Of a DNA stretch of 50,855 nucleotides, positions 24,243-34,094 are shown piece after piece. The stretch's first letter is position 1; every line of letters starts with the position of its first letter. Made by a program: the position numbers and the translations under genes. Source of the stretch: Chitinophaga pinensis (lineage in GTDB: Bacteria > Bacteroidota > Bacteroidia > NS11-12g > UBA955); assembly GCA_945888525.1 (NCBI GenBank), contig CAMDAF010000013.1:1-50855 (forward strand), in the 5' to 3' direction. The notes under the pieces are model-generated. The model made no database searches. It had not been told where the DNA came from and saw only the letters and a program-made list of their open reading frames with translations.

Positions 24243-25514
24243 TTGAAAACCAGCTTATATATTCGACTATTTTATGAAAGCTTGGCCATGGCATTTCAGT
24301 CATTGGTGAGCAATAAATTGCGCTCCTTACTTTCAGTTTTAGGCATTACCATTGGCATATTTTCTATTGTCTTGGTATTTACGCTTGTTGATTCCTTAGA
24401 GTCTAACATTAAAAAAAGCATACAGTCGCTGGGTAAAAATGTTATTTACATTGATAAATGGCAATGGATGGGTGGCAATGGTGATTATCCTTGGTGGAAA
24501 TTTATGAACCGTCCTGATGCAACTTTAAGTGAAGCAAGAGCGCTCAAAGACCAACCTGTGGCGGCTTTGGCTGATGCCATATCGTTTACCAGTTCAGCCA
24601 GCACCACAGTGAGAATAGGGGATAAATTTTTGGAAAATGTCAATATAGCTGGTCACACTTTTGAATTTAGCAAGATTGAAACCTTAGAAATTACCGAAGG
24701 TCGCTTTTTAAATGAATTTGAAGACAACAATGGCCGTGCAGTTGCCATCATTGGGCACAATGTTGCTTCGGGTCTTTTCGGCAAAGCAACAGGGTTGGTG
24801 GGCAAGAAAATAACCTTCTATGGCAAACAAGTTGAAATCATTGGGGTATTCAAAAACCAAGGAGACAATTTAGTTAATATCGACTTTGATGATAATATCG
24901 TGGTCCCGATTAAGTTTCTTCAATACATAGACAACAATTTAAAAGGTTCTAATATCATTGTAAAAGCCAAAGACAAAATTGGCGTTGATGCTATTTATGA
25001 AGAGTTGCGCGGAAGCATGCGCAGCATAAGACGCTTAAAGCCGGCAGAAGACGATAATTTTACCTTAAATAAAATTTCATTCTTAAGTGATACCATTGGC
25101 GAGTTCTTTAAGATTATTAACTTGTTTGGTTTAATCATTGGCCTATTCTCTTTATTGGTTGGAGGCTTTGGTGTTGCAAATATTATGTTTGTTTCTGTAA
25201 AGGAAAGAACCAATATCATTGGTATTCAAAAGGCTTTGGGAGCACGCAATGAATTTATCTTATTAAACTTCCTAACTGAAGCGGTTGTACTAAGTGTACT
25301 TGGCGGCTTAATTGGCATACTAATAACTTGGGGTATTGCTGGAATTAGCAATTCAATTTTAGCCAACACCGATAACTCGTTTAGATTAATGATGACCTGG
25401 GCAAATGTTGGAAAAGGCATTATGTTTGCTTCCATTATAGGAATTTTAGCAGGTTTAATACCGGCCTATAGGGCCAGCAAATTGGTTCCTGTAGAAGCCA
25501 TTCGCAGCAAATAA
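24243..25514 (+). CDS. MacB/FtsX-type ABC transporter permease
   Basis: The product is about 423 aa if translation begins at TTG 24243, giving a start like related permeases (KTSLYIRLFYESLAMAFQSL). An in-frame TTG at 24204 is the alternative. Layout: a transmembrane helix near residue 32 (LLSVLGITIGIFSIVLVF), a MacB-type periplasmic domain (residues ~55-290), then three helices in an FtsX domain (ANIMFVSVKERTNIIGIQKALGA, a helix around LSVLGGLIGILITW, and the last with GLIPAYRASKLVPVEAIR). It would need an ATPase partner encoded elsewhere, since none is adjacent. Substrate unknown; the family includes lipoprotein or peptide exporters. Confidence 0.9.
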   Translation: MKTSLYIRLFYESLAMAFQSLVSNKLRSLLSVLGITIGIFSIVLVFTLVDSLESNIKKSIQSLGKNVIYIDKWQWMGGNGDYPWWKFMNRPDATLSEARALKDQPVAALADAISFTSSASTTVRIGDKFLENVNIAGHTFEFSKIETLEITEGRFLNEFEDNNGRAVAIIGHNVASGLFGKATGLVGKKITFYGKQVEIIGVFKNQGDNLVNIDFDDNIVVPIKFLQYIDNNLKGSNIIVKAKDKIGVDAIYEELRGSMRSIRRLKPAEDDNFTLNKISFLSDTIGEFFKIINLFGLIIGLFSLLVGGFGVANIMFVSVKERTNIIGIQKALGARNEFILLNFLTEAVVLSVLGGLIGILITWGIAGISNSILANTDNSFRLMMTWANVGKGIMFASIIGILAGLIPAYRASKLVPVEAIRSK

Positions 25515-25517
25515 AAA

Positions 25518-25543
25518 CACCATACAATTCTCATCGTATGGTG
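25518..25543 (-). terminator. Terminator between the convergent permease and transaldolase genes
   Basis: An 8-bp stem CACCATAC/GTATGGTG with a 10-nt loop is followed on the minus strand by TTTTTATTT, which fits termination of the transaldolase transcript. It may work on both strands, as the two genes converge here. Confidence 0.75.
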
Positions 25544-25567
25544 CTCTCAAAAATATTATAATAAATA

Positions 25568-26227
25568 TTATCCGTTTGCCTTTTTGTGGTCAGCTAAAAA
25601 CTTAGCCAATCCAATATCAGTCAATGGGTGGTTTAACAAGCCTAAAATTGCATCTAAAGGACATGTAACAACGTTAGCGCCATTCTCTGCAGCTTTAACA
25701 ATATGCAAAGGGTTTCTAACCGATGCAGCTAAAATTTGAGTCTCATAGCCTTGCAAAGTGTAAATATGAGCAATTTGAGCAATTAAATCCATGCCGTCCC
25801 AACTAATATCATCTACACGTCCAATAAATGGAGATAAATAGGTTGCACCTGCCTTAGCAGCTAATATTGCCTGACCAGCTGAAAATACCAATGTGCAGTT
25901 GGTTCTAATACCATTGGCGGTAAACCAGCTGATGGCTTTGATGCCATCTTTAATCATTGGCACTTTTACCACAATATTTGGATCGATGGCAGCAAGCTTT
26001 TTGCCTTCTTCAATCATTCCCTCAAAATCAGTTGAAATTACTTCCGCACTTACATCGCCTTTTCCAACGATATCACAAATCGCTTTGTAATGTTTCATCA
26101 CATTCTCAGTGCCTGTGATGCCTTCCTTTGCCATTAAAGACGGGTTAGTGGTTACACCATCAAGAATTCCAAGGTCTTTGGCTTCTTTTATTTGATTTAG
26201 ATTCGCTGTATCGATAAAGAATTTCAT
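25568..26227 (-). CDS. Transaldolase / fructose-6-phosphate aldolase-like (TalC/Fsa type)
   Basis: The product is 219 aa, the short-form length. The N-terminal [10 protein letters not shown] and [13 protein letters not shown], the Schiff-base Lys K88 in [18 protein letters not shown], and SPFIGRVDD are all diagnostic of the Fsa/TalC branch of the transaldolase family. It exchanges dihydroxyacetone units between sugar phosphates in the non-oxidative pentose phosphate pathway. Short-form proteins in Bacteroidota are usually transaldolases, but the aldolase activity cannot be excluded by reading alone. The minus-strand promoter box TAATTTTG ends exactly 4 nt before the start codon. Confidence 0.93.
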   Translation of the reverse strand: MKFFIDTANLNQIKEAKDLGILDGVTTNPSLMAKEGITGTENVMKHYKAICDIVGKGDVSAEVISTDFEGMIEEGKKLAAIDPNIVVKVPMIKDGIKAISWFTANGIRTNCTLVFSAGQAILAAKAGATYLSPFIGRVDDISWDGMDLIAQIAHIYTLQGYETQILAASVRNPLHIVKAAENGANVVTCPLDAILGLLNHPLTDIGLAKFLADHKKANG

Positions 26228-26231
26228 ATTG

Positions 26232-26239
26232 CAAAATTA
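26232..26239 (-). promoter_or_regulatory. -7 promoter box of transaldolase
   Basis: TAATTTTG on the minus strand is separated from the ATG by CAAT, again predicting a leaderless or nearly leaderless transcript. Confidence 0.5.
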
Positions 26240-26321
26240 GTTCAGACCCTTATGGATAAAGGCACAAGTTTTACACAGAAATATGCTCAGATTGGTTTTT
26301 TTTGTCTTAATTTGCCATTAA

Positions 26322-27806
26322 ATGAACCATTTGAATTGTTTTGTGATAGAGGCGATTGCTAAACAGCTGCAAATAAGAGCAAAAAATTCGGTGGTTTTAG
26401 ACTGTTTTAGCAACAGCCCTGATGAGATCATTTTTATCTTAGATACAGGCAGTTTAAAATGCTTATTCTTCCAAGCTGAAATTTATTTTTCTTTTGATGA
26501 TACCGATAGTTCTAAAAGCAGATTGTTCAAACCTCAGTTTACAGAAATAATCGAATCTCGAATCCTAAAAATCCAAGCCCATCATTTTGAAAGAAGTTTT
26601 CAAATGGACTTTGATACTGGTTTAACTCTGGTTTTTAAGTGCCATGGCAGAAAATCAAATATTTTATTGTTTGACCAATCAGATTTCAGTGAGATGTTTA
26701 GAAAAAATCTGGAAAATGATTCTTTAATAAAGCTTGATTCATTTCACGATAGAGCTCCTGAGTTTTTAGAAAATGGATTTGATTTTACTATAGATAATCT
26801 AAAAACAACTTGCCCATTTTTACCAAAAGAAATTTATGAGCATTTGAATCAAAATTTCACCATGTCTCAGTTGCAAGAAAAGATAAATGAATTTCAAAAT
26901 ATTTATGCTTTTGATTATGACCTTGCAGGCGAACTAAGTCCAGTAAACAACCGCACAACTTTGTTTGAAGATATCAGTAAATTCTCAAGACAAAGCATAA
27001 AATCTAAACGTTACTTAGGTCTAACCTCTGAACTAAATGAAGACCTCTTAAAAAAAATCAATGAAAAGAAACTGTTTATAGAATCTAATAAAACAGCACT
27101 GAAAAACATCTCCGAAAAAAGAAGCGATGAAGAACTAGGAAATATTATTCTTGCCAACCTTCATTTAATTCCGGAGGCCAGTAAAAAAGTTCAAGTGTTA
27201 GATATCTATAACAACCAAAACATTGAAATTAAATTAGATGATAAATTGTCTGCTGTTGACAATGCTTCTAAATACTTTAAAAAAGCCAAAGGTGTTCCGC
27301 ATACCCTCCGTTTACTTACCCAGAAAATTGAACAGGCTGAGGGTGTTTTAAAGGAATTAGAAATTAAATATGGGCTTCTTGCTCAAAGCAAAGAATGGAA
27401 GGACTTAAAACCATTGATTAAAGTTATTTCTAAAAATGAAAACGTAGCAGAATTACCGTACCGAAAGTTTAACGAACAAGGATTTGAAATTTTAGTGGGT
27501 AAAAATGCGGAAAGCAACGAAAAAATTTTAAACTACTACAGCGATAAGGACGATGTTTGGTTGCATGCAAAAGACGTTAGTGGCAGCCATGTATTAATTA
27601 GGTGCGCTAAGAATAAAAAGCTTCCTGAGGCAGTTCTATCCAGGGCAGCATCTTTGGCTGCGTATTATTCAAAAAACAGAAACCAAAGTCTTGCCACTGT
27701 TACATACACATTAAGGAAGTATGTGAGAAAAATCAAGGGAGCCGAAAAAGGCAAAGTAAGCTTGAGCCAAGAAGAAACTTTATTGGTCAAGCCAGGTTTA
27801 AATTGA
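26322..27806 (+). CDS. NFACT-family ribosome quality-control protein (RqcH/Rqc2 type)
   Basis: The product is 494 aa. An NFACT-N-like domain fills the first ~190 residues (VFKCHGRKSNILLFD). A helical coiled-coil region follows (residues ~230-370, KYFKKAKGVPHT). The C-terminal NFACT-R/DUF814 RNA-binding domain starts near residue 385 (EILVGKNAESNEKILNYY, DVWLHAKDVSGSHVLIR, YVRKIKGAEKGKV). In other bacteria RqcH binds obstructed 50S subunits with peptidyl-tRNA and adds Ala tails for degradation. It is short beside the ~570-aa Bacillus protein, so parts of the N-terminal or coiled-coil region are reduced. It ends 5 nt before the convergent AsmA gene. Confidence 0.88.
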   Translation: MNHLNCFVIEAIAKQLQIRAKNSVVLDCFSNSPDEIIFILDTGSLKCLFFQAEIYFSFDDTDSSKSRLFKPQFTEIIESRILKIQAHHFERSFQMDFDTGLTLVFKCHGRKSNILLFDQSDFSEMFRKNLENDSLIKLDSFHDRAPEFLENGFDFTIDNLKTTCPFLPKEIYEHLNQNFTMSQLQEKINEFQNIYAFDYDLAGELSPVNNRTTLFEDISKFSRQSIKSKRYLGLTSELNEDLLKKINEKKLFIESNKTALKNISEKRSDEELGNIILANLHLIPEASKKVQVLDIYNNQNIEIKLDDKLSAVDNASKYFKKAKGVPHTLRLLTQKIEQAEGVLKELEIKYGLLAQSKEWKDLKPLIKVISKNENVAELPYRKFNEQGFEILVGKNAESNEKILNYYSDKDDVWLHAKDVSGSHVLIRCAKNKKLPEAVLSRAASLAAYYSKNRNQSLATVTYTLRKYVRKIKGAEKGKVSLSQEETLLVKPGLN

Positions 27807-27811
27807 TCTAA

Positions 27812-30541
27812 TTATTTCTTTAACAACTCGCCTTTAATTCTGTCTAAGACCTTTTTCTTAGCACCTTGTAATTTCTTGTCTGCTTCGGCTTTCAACTTAT
27901 CCGCTTCGGCTTTTATTCGTTCCTCAGCCAAGCGTTTTTCTTCTGCAATTTTATCTTCTGCTAATTTCTTTTCAGCATTAATTTTATCAATACCCATTTG
28001 TTTGATTTTAGCAAAAGAATCAAGGGTTTTTTGTTTTGCAATGCTTGCCCGCCTTTTAGCTTCATCAAGTGCTGCTTGAACTTGTTTGTCTGCCTCAGCC
28101 TTCAATTGGTCTTTAACTCCATTTACCAAACTGTTCTTGGCATCATGCAAGCTTATTTTAATCTCTGGCTTTGCAAAGAATCCACCAATGAGCACATCAA
28201 CATCAACCATCTCACTCAACACAACATTCAAACCTTTTTGCTTTGCCTGTGCCTGCAAACTGTTCAAGGCTGTATTGGCTTCACCAAAATCCTTTCTGGG
28301 AATGGATAGTTTTGCAAGATATTGTATACTTTGATCCAATGCGGTGTAACCACTAATCTTAGCCTTTGCACCTGTCCATAAAGGTAAAACCATTGAATCT
28401 AAAGCAACTTTTCCATTAACAATCTTCAGTTTAAAATTCAAGTCTTTTAAGCTCAAATTTTTAAATTTCTCAATCTTTAATTTCTCAGCTATAATATTTA
28501 AAATAGGCAGGCCTGTAATTGCCGCTCCAGCAATACCTAGTCTAATGTCTCCGGTAACTGTTGGATATGAAACACTAAGGTCTTGGTTAAAATTATTTGC
28601 CAAATGTAACTCTGCGTTAAATAGGCCCTTGGTATATTGTGCAATAGGCATTAATTTCTTAACCATGTCAAACGTATTAAAGGTTTGAACTATGTCCAGT
28701 GATTTTATTCCAAAATCGACATTGCTAAATGGAAACTTAGGATTCTTGCTGTCGTATGTGCCATTCAAACTCATACCTCCGCCCAATAAATTCAAACCTA
28801 AATTTTCAAAAAACATTTGGCTTTCTCTTAAAACAATTCTTCCACCTAAATTGCTTAAATTTAAGTTGTCATAAACCATCGTTTTAATGCTAGAATTAAA
28901 AACAAAATCTATATTTTTTGGCACTTCAAATGCTTCTAAAGGAATGCTATCGGATGCTATAGGCTCTTTTTTCACCTCTGTCTCTTGGCTTAAAAACTCA
29001 TTCACATTGATGTAATTTGAATTCAAAGTAAAACTTCCTTTCAGAAGCTCATCGCGCATCATGTAGGCAAACAAATTGTCAATTTGACCTTTGGCATCAA
29101 AATCACTCATGCCAATATTTCCTTTGAATAAATCCAATGCGATTGTTTGAGGATTGAAACCCATAGCCGCATCAAAATTGGCGCCTTGTGGTAAATTGAT
29201 TGGGTCTTTAAAGTGAAAACCCTCTGCTGCAATTGTGCCTGCTGCATAAAACTTTTCAATATCATTGGTTTGTAAGCTATTTAAAAAGCCTTTAAAACTT
29301 ACATCACTTTTAATTAAGCCGCTTATTTCTGTGGACTTTTCAAGTGGAATAAAGCTCCTAAACTCAGCCAAATTTACATTCCCCTTTAATTCACCAGAAG
29401 CATACGGATTTGAAAGCGGATTTTTCATTAACAAACTCGCGTGAATTGGCTCTCCGGCGATGTTAGCATCAAATCTTTTTAAATCTATTATTGTATTGTC
29501 AGGATACCCGGTTTGATTGTCGATGGACAGATTTACAAAAATATTATTCAAAGATTTTGGCAAATCAGGGTATTGGAAAAATCCATTGTCTATGTTTAAT
29601 TTTAGACCAAAACCCGGCATTTTATCATCGGTCATTTTTCCCTTTAAGTACCCTCCAAAATCTAAATTACCTTTTGCCTTGGCTTGATCAAAACTTTTAG
29701 AATAAACCCCAGGAACCATAGACATTATCGTTTTAAAATCGGTCTTTTTAGATTTGAAAACAAGGTCAAAATCCATGTCATTCTCATTCATATCTACATA
29801 CCCTTTTCCACCTAATTGCAGCTGATTTAACAATACATCATTGTCCTTAAAGGTAAATTTCATGGCTTTCATGTCCATGTCCAAATTCACTTTTAAATCT
29901 GCCGCAACCTTATAGATGTAGTTCATCCCACCATAGCCAAGTGTAAATTCTTCTGCATTGGTGCTGGTCTCTAACAAGAATCTATCTGAGGTAAAATCTC
30001 CTTTTAAGCTGTGGTTAAAATGCCTCAATGAGGTATAAAAAGTTAAACTCTTGTCTTGGTAAACTAAATTTCCATTTGATATTTCCAATTGATCTAAGGC
30101 CATTTTAAAATTAGACGCACTGGTATCAGCAGCGCCGCTATCTGCCTTTGAAATATCATAATTTGCCTTGCCATTTTCCAATACCAAAATATTAAGCATG
30201 GGTTCTTGTAAATGAATTCGGTTAATTTCAATCTTGTCGCCTTTAATCACACTCATCAAATTCATGGTAATTGAGAGCTCTGGAAAATAGACCAAAGTAT
30301 CGTTTTTGAAGGTGTCTAAGCCTACAATGCTTAATTGCTTAATGTCTAATTGTAATTTTGGGAAACTCTTGATCAAGCTTAAACCGATATCATCCGAAAA
30401 ATTGACTTTCGCATTAATATTCTTATTGGTCTCTGCTTTTATCAATTGAACAATTTTACCCTTAAATAAAAAAGGCATGACAAGTAAAATTACAAAAAGT
30501 AAAAGCAAGGAAATACCACTTATTTTCAAGAATTTTTTCAT
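27812..30541 (-). CDS. AsmA-family envelope protein
   Basis: The product is 909 aa. A single transmembrane anchor spans residues ~7-27 (ISGISLLLLFVILLVMPFLF). The AsmA N-terminal signature follows (IGLSLIKSFPKLQLDIKQLSIVG), then a long series of beta-strand-rich repeats that fits the bridge-like lipid-transfer fold, and the AsmA C-terminal part around residues 650-800 (LRLGIAGAAITGLPILNIIAEKLK). The last ~95 residues are a charged Ala/Lys/Glu coiled coil, unusual for the family. Such proteins are thought to move phospholipids between membranes or assist outer membrane assembly. A -7-like box (TATTTTTG) lies 15 nt before the start. Confidence 0.85.
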   Translation of the reverse strand: MKKFLKISGISLLLLFVILLVMPFLFKGKIVQLIKAETNKNINAKVNFSDDIGLSLIKSFPKLQLDIKQLSIVGLDTFKNDTLVYFPELSITMNLMSVIKGDKIEINRIHLQEPMLNILVLENGKANYDISKADSGAADTSASNFKMALDQLEISNGNLVYQDKSLTFYTSLRHFNHSLKGDFTSDRFLLETSTNAEEFTLGYGGMNYIYKVAADLKVNLDMDMKAMKFTFKDNDVLLNQLQLGGKGYVDMNENDMDFDLVFKSKKTDFKTIMSMVPGVYSKSFDQAKAKGNLDFGGYLKGKMTDDKMPGFGLKLNIDNGFFQYPDLPKSLNNIFVNLSIDNQTGYPDNTIIDLKRFDANIAGEPIHASLLMKNPLSNPYASGELKGNVNLAEFRSFIPLEKSTEISGLIKSDVSFKGFLNSLQTNDIEKFYAAGTIAAEGFHFKDPINLPQGANFDAAMGFNPQTIALDLFKGNIGMSDFDAKGQIDNLFAYMMRDELLKGSFTLNSNYINVNEFLSQETEVKKEPIASDSIPLEAFEVPKNIDFVFNSSIKTMVYDNLNLSNLGGRIVLRESQMFFENLGLNLLGGGMSLNGTYDSKNPKFPFSNVDFGIKSLDIVQTFNTFDMVKKLMPIAQYTKGLFNAELHLANNFNQDLSVSYPTVTGDIRLGIAGAAITGLPILNIIAEKLKIEKFKNLSLKDLNFKLKIVNGKVALDSMVLPLWTGAKAKISGYTALDQSIQYLAKLSIPRKDFGEANTALNSLQAQAKQKGLNVVLSEMVDVDVLIGGFFAKPEIKISLHDAKNSLVNGVKDQLKAEADKQVQAALDEAKRRASIAKQKTLDSFAKIKQMGIDKINAEKKLAEDKIAEEKRLAEERIKAEADKLKAEADKKLQGAKKKVLDRIKGELLKK

Positions 30542-30696
30542 ACTAATTTAGATAAACAAAAATAATGCAAAACTTTCGCTTCAGGCGGCCATAGAAATAC
30601 CCCATTGGTAAAAAACTGAAATCCTTTTGTAAATAATAAATAAAAAGAAGGTATGGGTTATCGCCAAATTAATGGGTAAAGTGCAGCGAGATTGGC

Positions 30697-31623
30697 TTAT
30701 TGCTTGCTTAAAAAATCTGTGTAAGCGAGTTTAATGCCATCAACTAAAGTTGTTTTAGAACTCCATCCTAGATTGTTTAAATACGACGAATCCATCAATT
30801 TTTTCGGTGTCCCATCGGGTTTATTGGTGTCAAATTTTAAATTGCCTTGAAACCCAACGATACTTTTTATCAAAAGTGCTAAATCTTTTATACTTAAATC
30901 TGCATTTGAGCCAATATTAACAAACTTTTTGTCGTTGTAATTTAACATTAAAAACAATGCAGCATCGGCAAGATCGTCAGCATACAAAAATTCACGCATG
31001 GGTGAACCGGTTCCCCAAATTTCAACAAATTCGGCGCCGCTTATTTTAGCTTCATGAAAGCGCCTTATTAACGCTGGCAAAACATGTGAATTTTCAGGAT
31101 GGTAATTGTCATTCAAACCATACAGATTAGTGGGCATAACGCTGATAAAGTTACAATTGTATTGATCTCTGTAGGCCTCTACCATTTTGATTCCTGCAAT
31201 TTTTGCGATGGCATAAGGTTCATTGGTATTCTCTAACAATCCAGTGAGAAGATACTCTTCTTTTAAAGGTTGTGGAGCCAATTTAGGATAAATGCAACTG
31301 CTTCCAAAAAACATCAATTTTTTAACCCCTTTAAGGTAAGACTGATGGATTATATTGTTTTGAATACACAAATTATCATAGATAAATTCTGCTCTGTAGG
31401 TATTGTTGGCGACAATCCCCCCAACCCTAGCCGCAGCTAAAAAAACATACTCAGGTTTTTCCAATTCAAAAAATGCTTCAACCTCAAGCTGCTTGCGCAG
31501 ATCCAATTCGCTTGATGTCCTAGTAATAATGTTTGAATATCCCGCCTTGCTCAGTGCGCGGTAAACAGCACTACCCACCATACCTCTATGGCCTGCAACA
31601 TATATTTTTGCTGCTAATTCCAT
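30697..31623 (-). CDS. fcl: GDP-L-fucose synthase
   Basis: The product is 308 aa, the normal length. This extended SDR has the NADP-binding loop [16 protein letters not shown] at residue 10, the active-site Ser in FGSSCIYPK and the YxxxK pair in [10 protein letters not shown], plus the family sequences [25 protein letters not shown] and [17 protein letters not shown]. It performs the 3,5-epimerisation and 4-reduction of GDP-4-keto-6-deoxymannose to GDP-L-fucose. Its start codon overlaps the stop codon of gmd (TAATG), so the two are translationally coupled. Confidence 0.96.
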   Translation of the reverse strand: MELAAKIYVAGHRGMVGSAVYRALSKAGYSNIITRTSSELDLRKQLEVEAFFELEKPEYVFLAAARVGGIVANNTYRAEFIYDNLCIQNNIIHQSYLKGVKKLMFFGSSCIYPKLAPQPLKEEYLLTGLLENTNEPYAIAKIAGIKMVEAYRDQYNCNFISVMPTNLYGLNDNYHPENSHVLPALIRRFHEAKISGAEFVEIWGTGSPMREFLYADDLADAALFLMLNYNDKKFVNIGSNADLSIKDLALLIKSIVGFQGNLKFDTNKPDGTPKKLMDSSYLNNLGWSSKTTLVDGIKLAYTDFLSKQ

Positions 31624-32759
31624 TATTCGAAATAACTCAAGGTTTTGAATCCACCTTCTTTAAGGTATTCATCTTTTTTCATCAAATGCAAATCACTCTG
31701 CATCATATCATTTACCAAATCACTTAAACTGTGTTTTGGTATCCAGCCTAATTTTTCTCTTGATTTTGTAGCATCCCCAATTAACAAATCAACTTCGGTT
31801 GGTCTGAAATATTTTGGGTCAACATTGATTACTTCTTTGCCAATTGATAAGGCAGACAGGTTTAACTTCAGTTCTTCTGCTCGGGCCATATCAATACCAG
31901 AAATAATACCTTTCTCGTTGATTCCTTCACCTTCGAAAGACAACTCCAAACCTAAGAAATTAAAGGCTTGTCTTGCAAATTCTCTAATTTGTGTGGTAAC
32001 TCCTGTAGCTATTACATAGTCTTCAGCAACTGGTTGCTGTAATATTAAATACATAGCCTCTACATAATCTTTTGCATGTCCCCAATCGCGTTGGCTGTTC
32101 AAATTTCCTAAGAACATTTTGTCTTGCAATCCTAAAGCAATTTTTGAAGCTGCTCTTGTAATTTTACGCGTAACAAATGTCTCGCCTCTAATAGGCGATT
32201 CATGGTTGAATAAAATTCCGTTACAAGCGTATATTTTATATGCCTCACGGTAATTTACTGTAATCCAATAGGCATACATTTTAGCCACTGCATAGGGTGA
32301 ACGAGGATAAAACGGAGTTGTCTCAGATTGCGGAACCGCCTGAACCAATCCGTACAATTCTGAAGTTGATGCTTGGTAAATTCTGGTTTTTTCAATCAGA
32401 CCACAAATTTTAATCGCTTCCAATAAACGCAATGTGCCAATACCATCGGCATTTGCAGTGTATTCGGGTGTTTCAAAACTCACATGAACGTGGCTTTGAG
32501 CTGCCAAATTATAAATTTCATCTGGTTGTGTTTCTTGGATAATACGAATCAAATTCGTGCTGTCGGTTAAATCACCATAATGCAATTTGAAATTAGCATT
32601 AGGCACATGCGGGTCTTGGTATAAATGGTCAATTCTATCGGTATTAAAAAGAGAACTTCTTCTCTTTATGCCGTGAACCATATATCCTTTCTTCAACAAG
32701 AACTCAGCTAAATATGCTCCGTCTTGTCCCGTAATACCCGTAATTAGTGCGACTTTCAT
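31623..32759 (-). CDS. gmd: GDP-mannose 4,6-dehydratase
   Basis: The product is 378 aa. An N-terminal NAD(P) loop [39 protein letters not shown] and [15 protein letters not shown] carry the Ser/Thr, Tyr and Lys catalytic set. [15 protein letters not shown] and [20 protein letters not shown] are typical of Gmd. It makes GDP-4-keto-6-deoxymannose, the substrate of the downstream fcl. Together they supply GDP-fucose for surface polysaccharide or glycoprotein O-glycans, which in Bacteroidota often decorate exported proteins. No fucosyltransferase is within the window. Confidence 0.97.
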   Translation of the reverse strand: MKVALITGITGQDGAYLAEFLLKKGYMVHGIKRRSSLFNTDRIDHLYQDPHVPNANFKLHYGDLTDSTNLIRIIQETQPDEIYNLAAQSHVHVSFETPEYTANADGIGTLRLLEAIKICGLIEKTRIYQASTSELYGLVQAVPQSETTPFYPRSPYAVAKMYAYWITVNYREAYKIYACNGILFNHESPIRGETFVTRKITRAASKIALGLQDKMFLGNLNSQRDWGHAKDYVEAMYLILQQPVAEDYVIATGVTTQIREFARQAFNFLGLELSFEGEGINEKGIISGIDMARAEELKLNLSALSIGKEVINVDPKYFRPTEVDLLIGDATKSREKLGWIPKHSLSDLVNDMMQSDLHLMKKDEYLKEGGFKTLSYFE

Positions 32760-32813
32760 TAATTCTAAATTTTATTCGTTAATTTGCCAAAAAATGCAAA
32801 TATAAGTAAAGTT

Positions 32814-34094
32814 TTGATTCAAATCCATTCTACATTGCGAAGTAAGCGTTTAGAATACACATTAAATTATGTATTCAAATGGCGCATGGGTATTGATTTT
32901 TCCATTGTTTCGGATCCAGCGCAAATAGACCACTCGCAAACTGTTATTGACTATAATGTTGAATCCAACGGATTTGGAATCCATATCATTCCCGATGGCC
33001 TTTTGTTTCGAACAGGAACCGAGCATATTGTTTCTGAAAAGACTAAGTTCAATTTAAATCCGATTGAACAGTCAAAATCTCAATATTCAGATATTTTCTC
33101 AAGTATATTTTACCATCTTTCAAGATATGAAGAATACAATGCTCCAAAGGATAAGCTCAGCCGGTTTTCATATAAATCATCTTGCCTATTTTTAAACAAA
33201 TGTATTGAAAGACCTTTGCTTGACGAGTGGATTGGCGATTTAAAAAATTATCTGATTCAATTTTATGATTTTCAAGCTCAAAATTATAAAATAGAAAATT
33301 ACAGCACACAAGCGAGTATTGATATTGATTCCGTATTTTCTTATAAAGGAAGAAATTTTGTTAGAACAATAGGCGCTTTTTCAAAGGATATTTTAAAACT
33401 TAATTTTAAGGAAATTTTTAAACGGTTTAAGGTATTAGCAAACCTTGAAATTGACCCAAATGACAATTTCGAACTTCAGAAAAATTTAATCGGGCAAAAG
33501 CCAGCTTGGTATTTTGTTCAAGTGGGAGAATATGGGCGGCTAGATAAAAATATAAGCCCTGATAATAAAGAATTTCAAAATATACTGAAAACAATAAACA
33601 ATGCAGGTCATCAAATTGGCCTGCATCCTTCTTTTGATTCGAATAGCAATGCCGCGACAATCAATACTGAAAAGAGTAAGTTAGAATCAATTATTGGCCA
33701 ACAAGTTAAACATTCTAGACAACACTATTTAAAGTTTGAATTGCCAAAAACCTACCAAACTTTAATTGACATCGGCATTGAACATGAATACTCAATGGGG
33801 TACTCTGAAATTGCTGGTTTTAGAGCGGCTACCGCTGTGCCATTTTATTGGTATAATTTAAATTCTGAAGAAAGCACAAAACTATTAATACATCCCTTTG
33901 TTGTTATGGATGTGGCGTATAAAAACTTTCAAAAAATGTCAGTTGAAGAGACGATAACTTCGAGTGCTGTTTTAAAAGATATTTGTAGGCAACTAAACCT
34001 GCCTTTTGTTTTTGTATTTCACAACGAATCGTTAAGCAGTCACAGAGGCTGGGAAAATTGGGATAAAGTTTTTTCTTTTTGGAACCATGAGTGA
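32814..34094 (+). CDS. Polysaccharide deacetylase-like protein
   Basis: The product is about 427 aa from TTG 32814, which gives an N-terminus (IQIHSTLRSKRLEYTLNYVF) like related proteins. The in-frame TTG at 32784 overlaps a -7-like TAATTTG and is less likely. The first ~130 residues resemble the helper region (DUF7033-like) found before NodB-type domains in Bacteroidota. The deacetylase-like part begins at SIDIDSVFSYKG, where the Asp pair resembles the NodB first motif, and continues with GHQIGLHPSF, where His and Asp or Ser match the metal-binding motif. Final strands include FVFVFHNES. It probably acts on cell-surface glycan. The stop overlaps the next gene by 8 nt. Confidence 0.75.
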   Translation: MIQIHSTLRSKRLEYTLNYVFKWRMGIDFSIVSDPAQIDHSQTVIDYNVESNGFGIHIIPDGLLFRTGTEHIVSEKTKFNLNPIEQSKSQYSDIFSSIFYHLSRYEEYNAPKDKLSRFSYKSSCLFLNKCIERPLLDEWIGDLKNYLIQFYDFQAQNYKIENYSTQASIDIDSVFSYKGRNFVRTIGAFSKDILKLNFKEIFKRFKVLANLEIDPNDNFELQKNLIGQKPAWYFVQVGEYGRLDKNISPDNKEFQNILKTINNAGHQIGLHPSFDSNSNAATINTEKSKLESIIGQQVKHSRQHYLKFELPKTYQTLIDIGIEHEYSMGYSEIAGFRAATAVPFYWYNLNSEESTKLLIHPFVVMDVAYKNFQKMSVEETITSSAVLKDICRQLNLPFVFVFHNESLSSHRGWENWDKVFSFWNHE

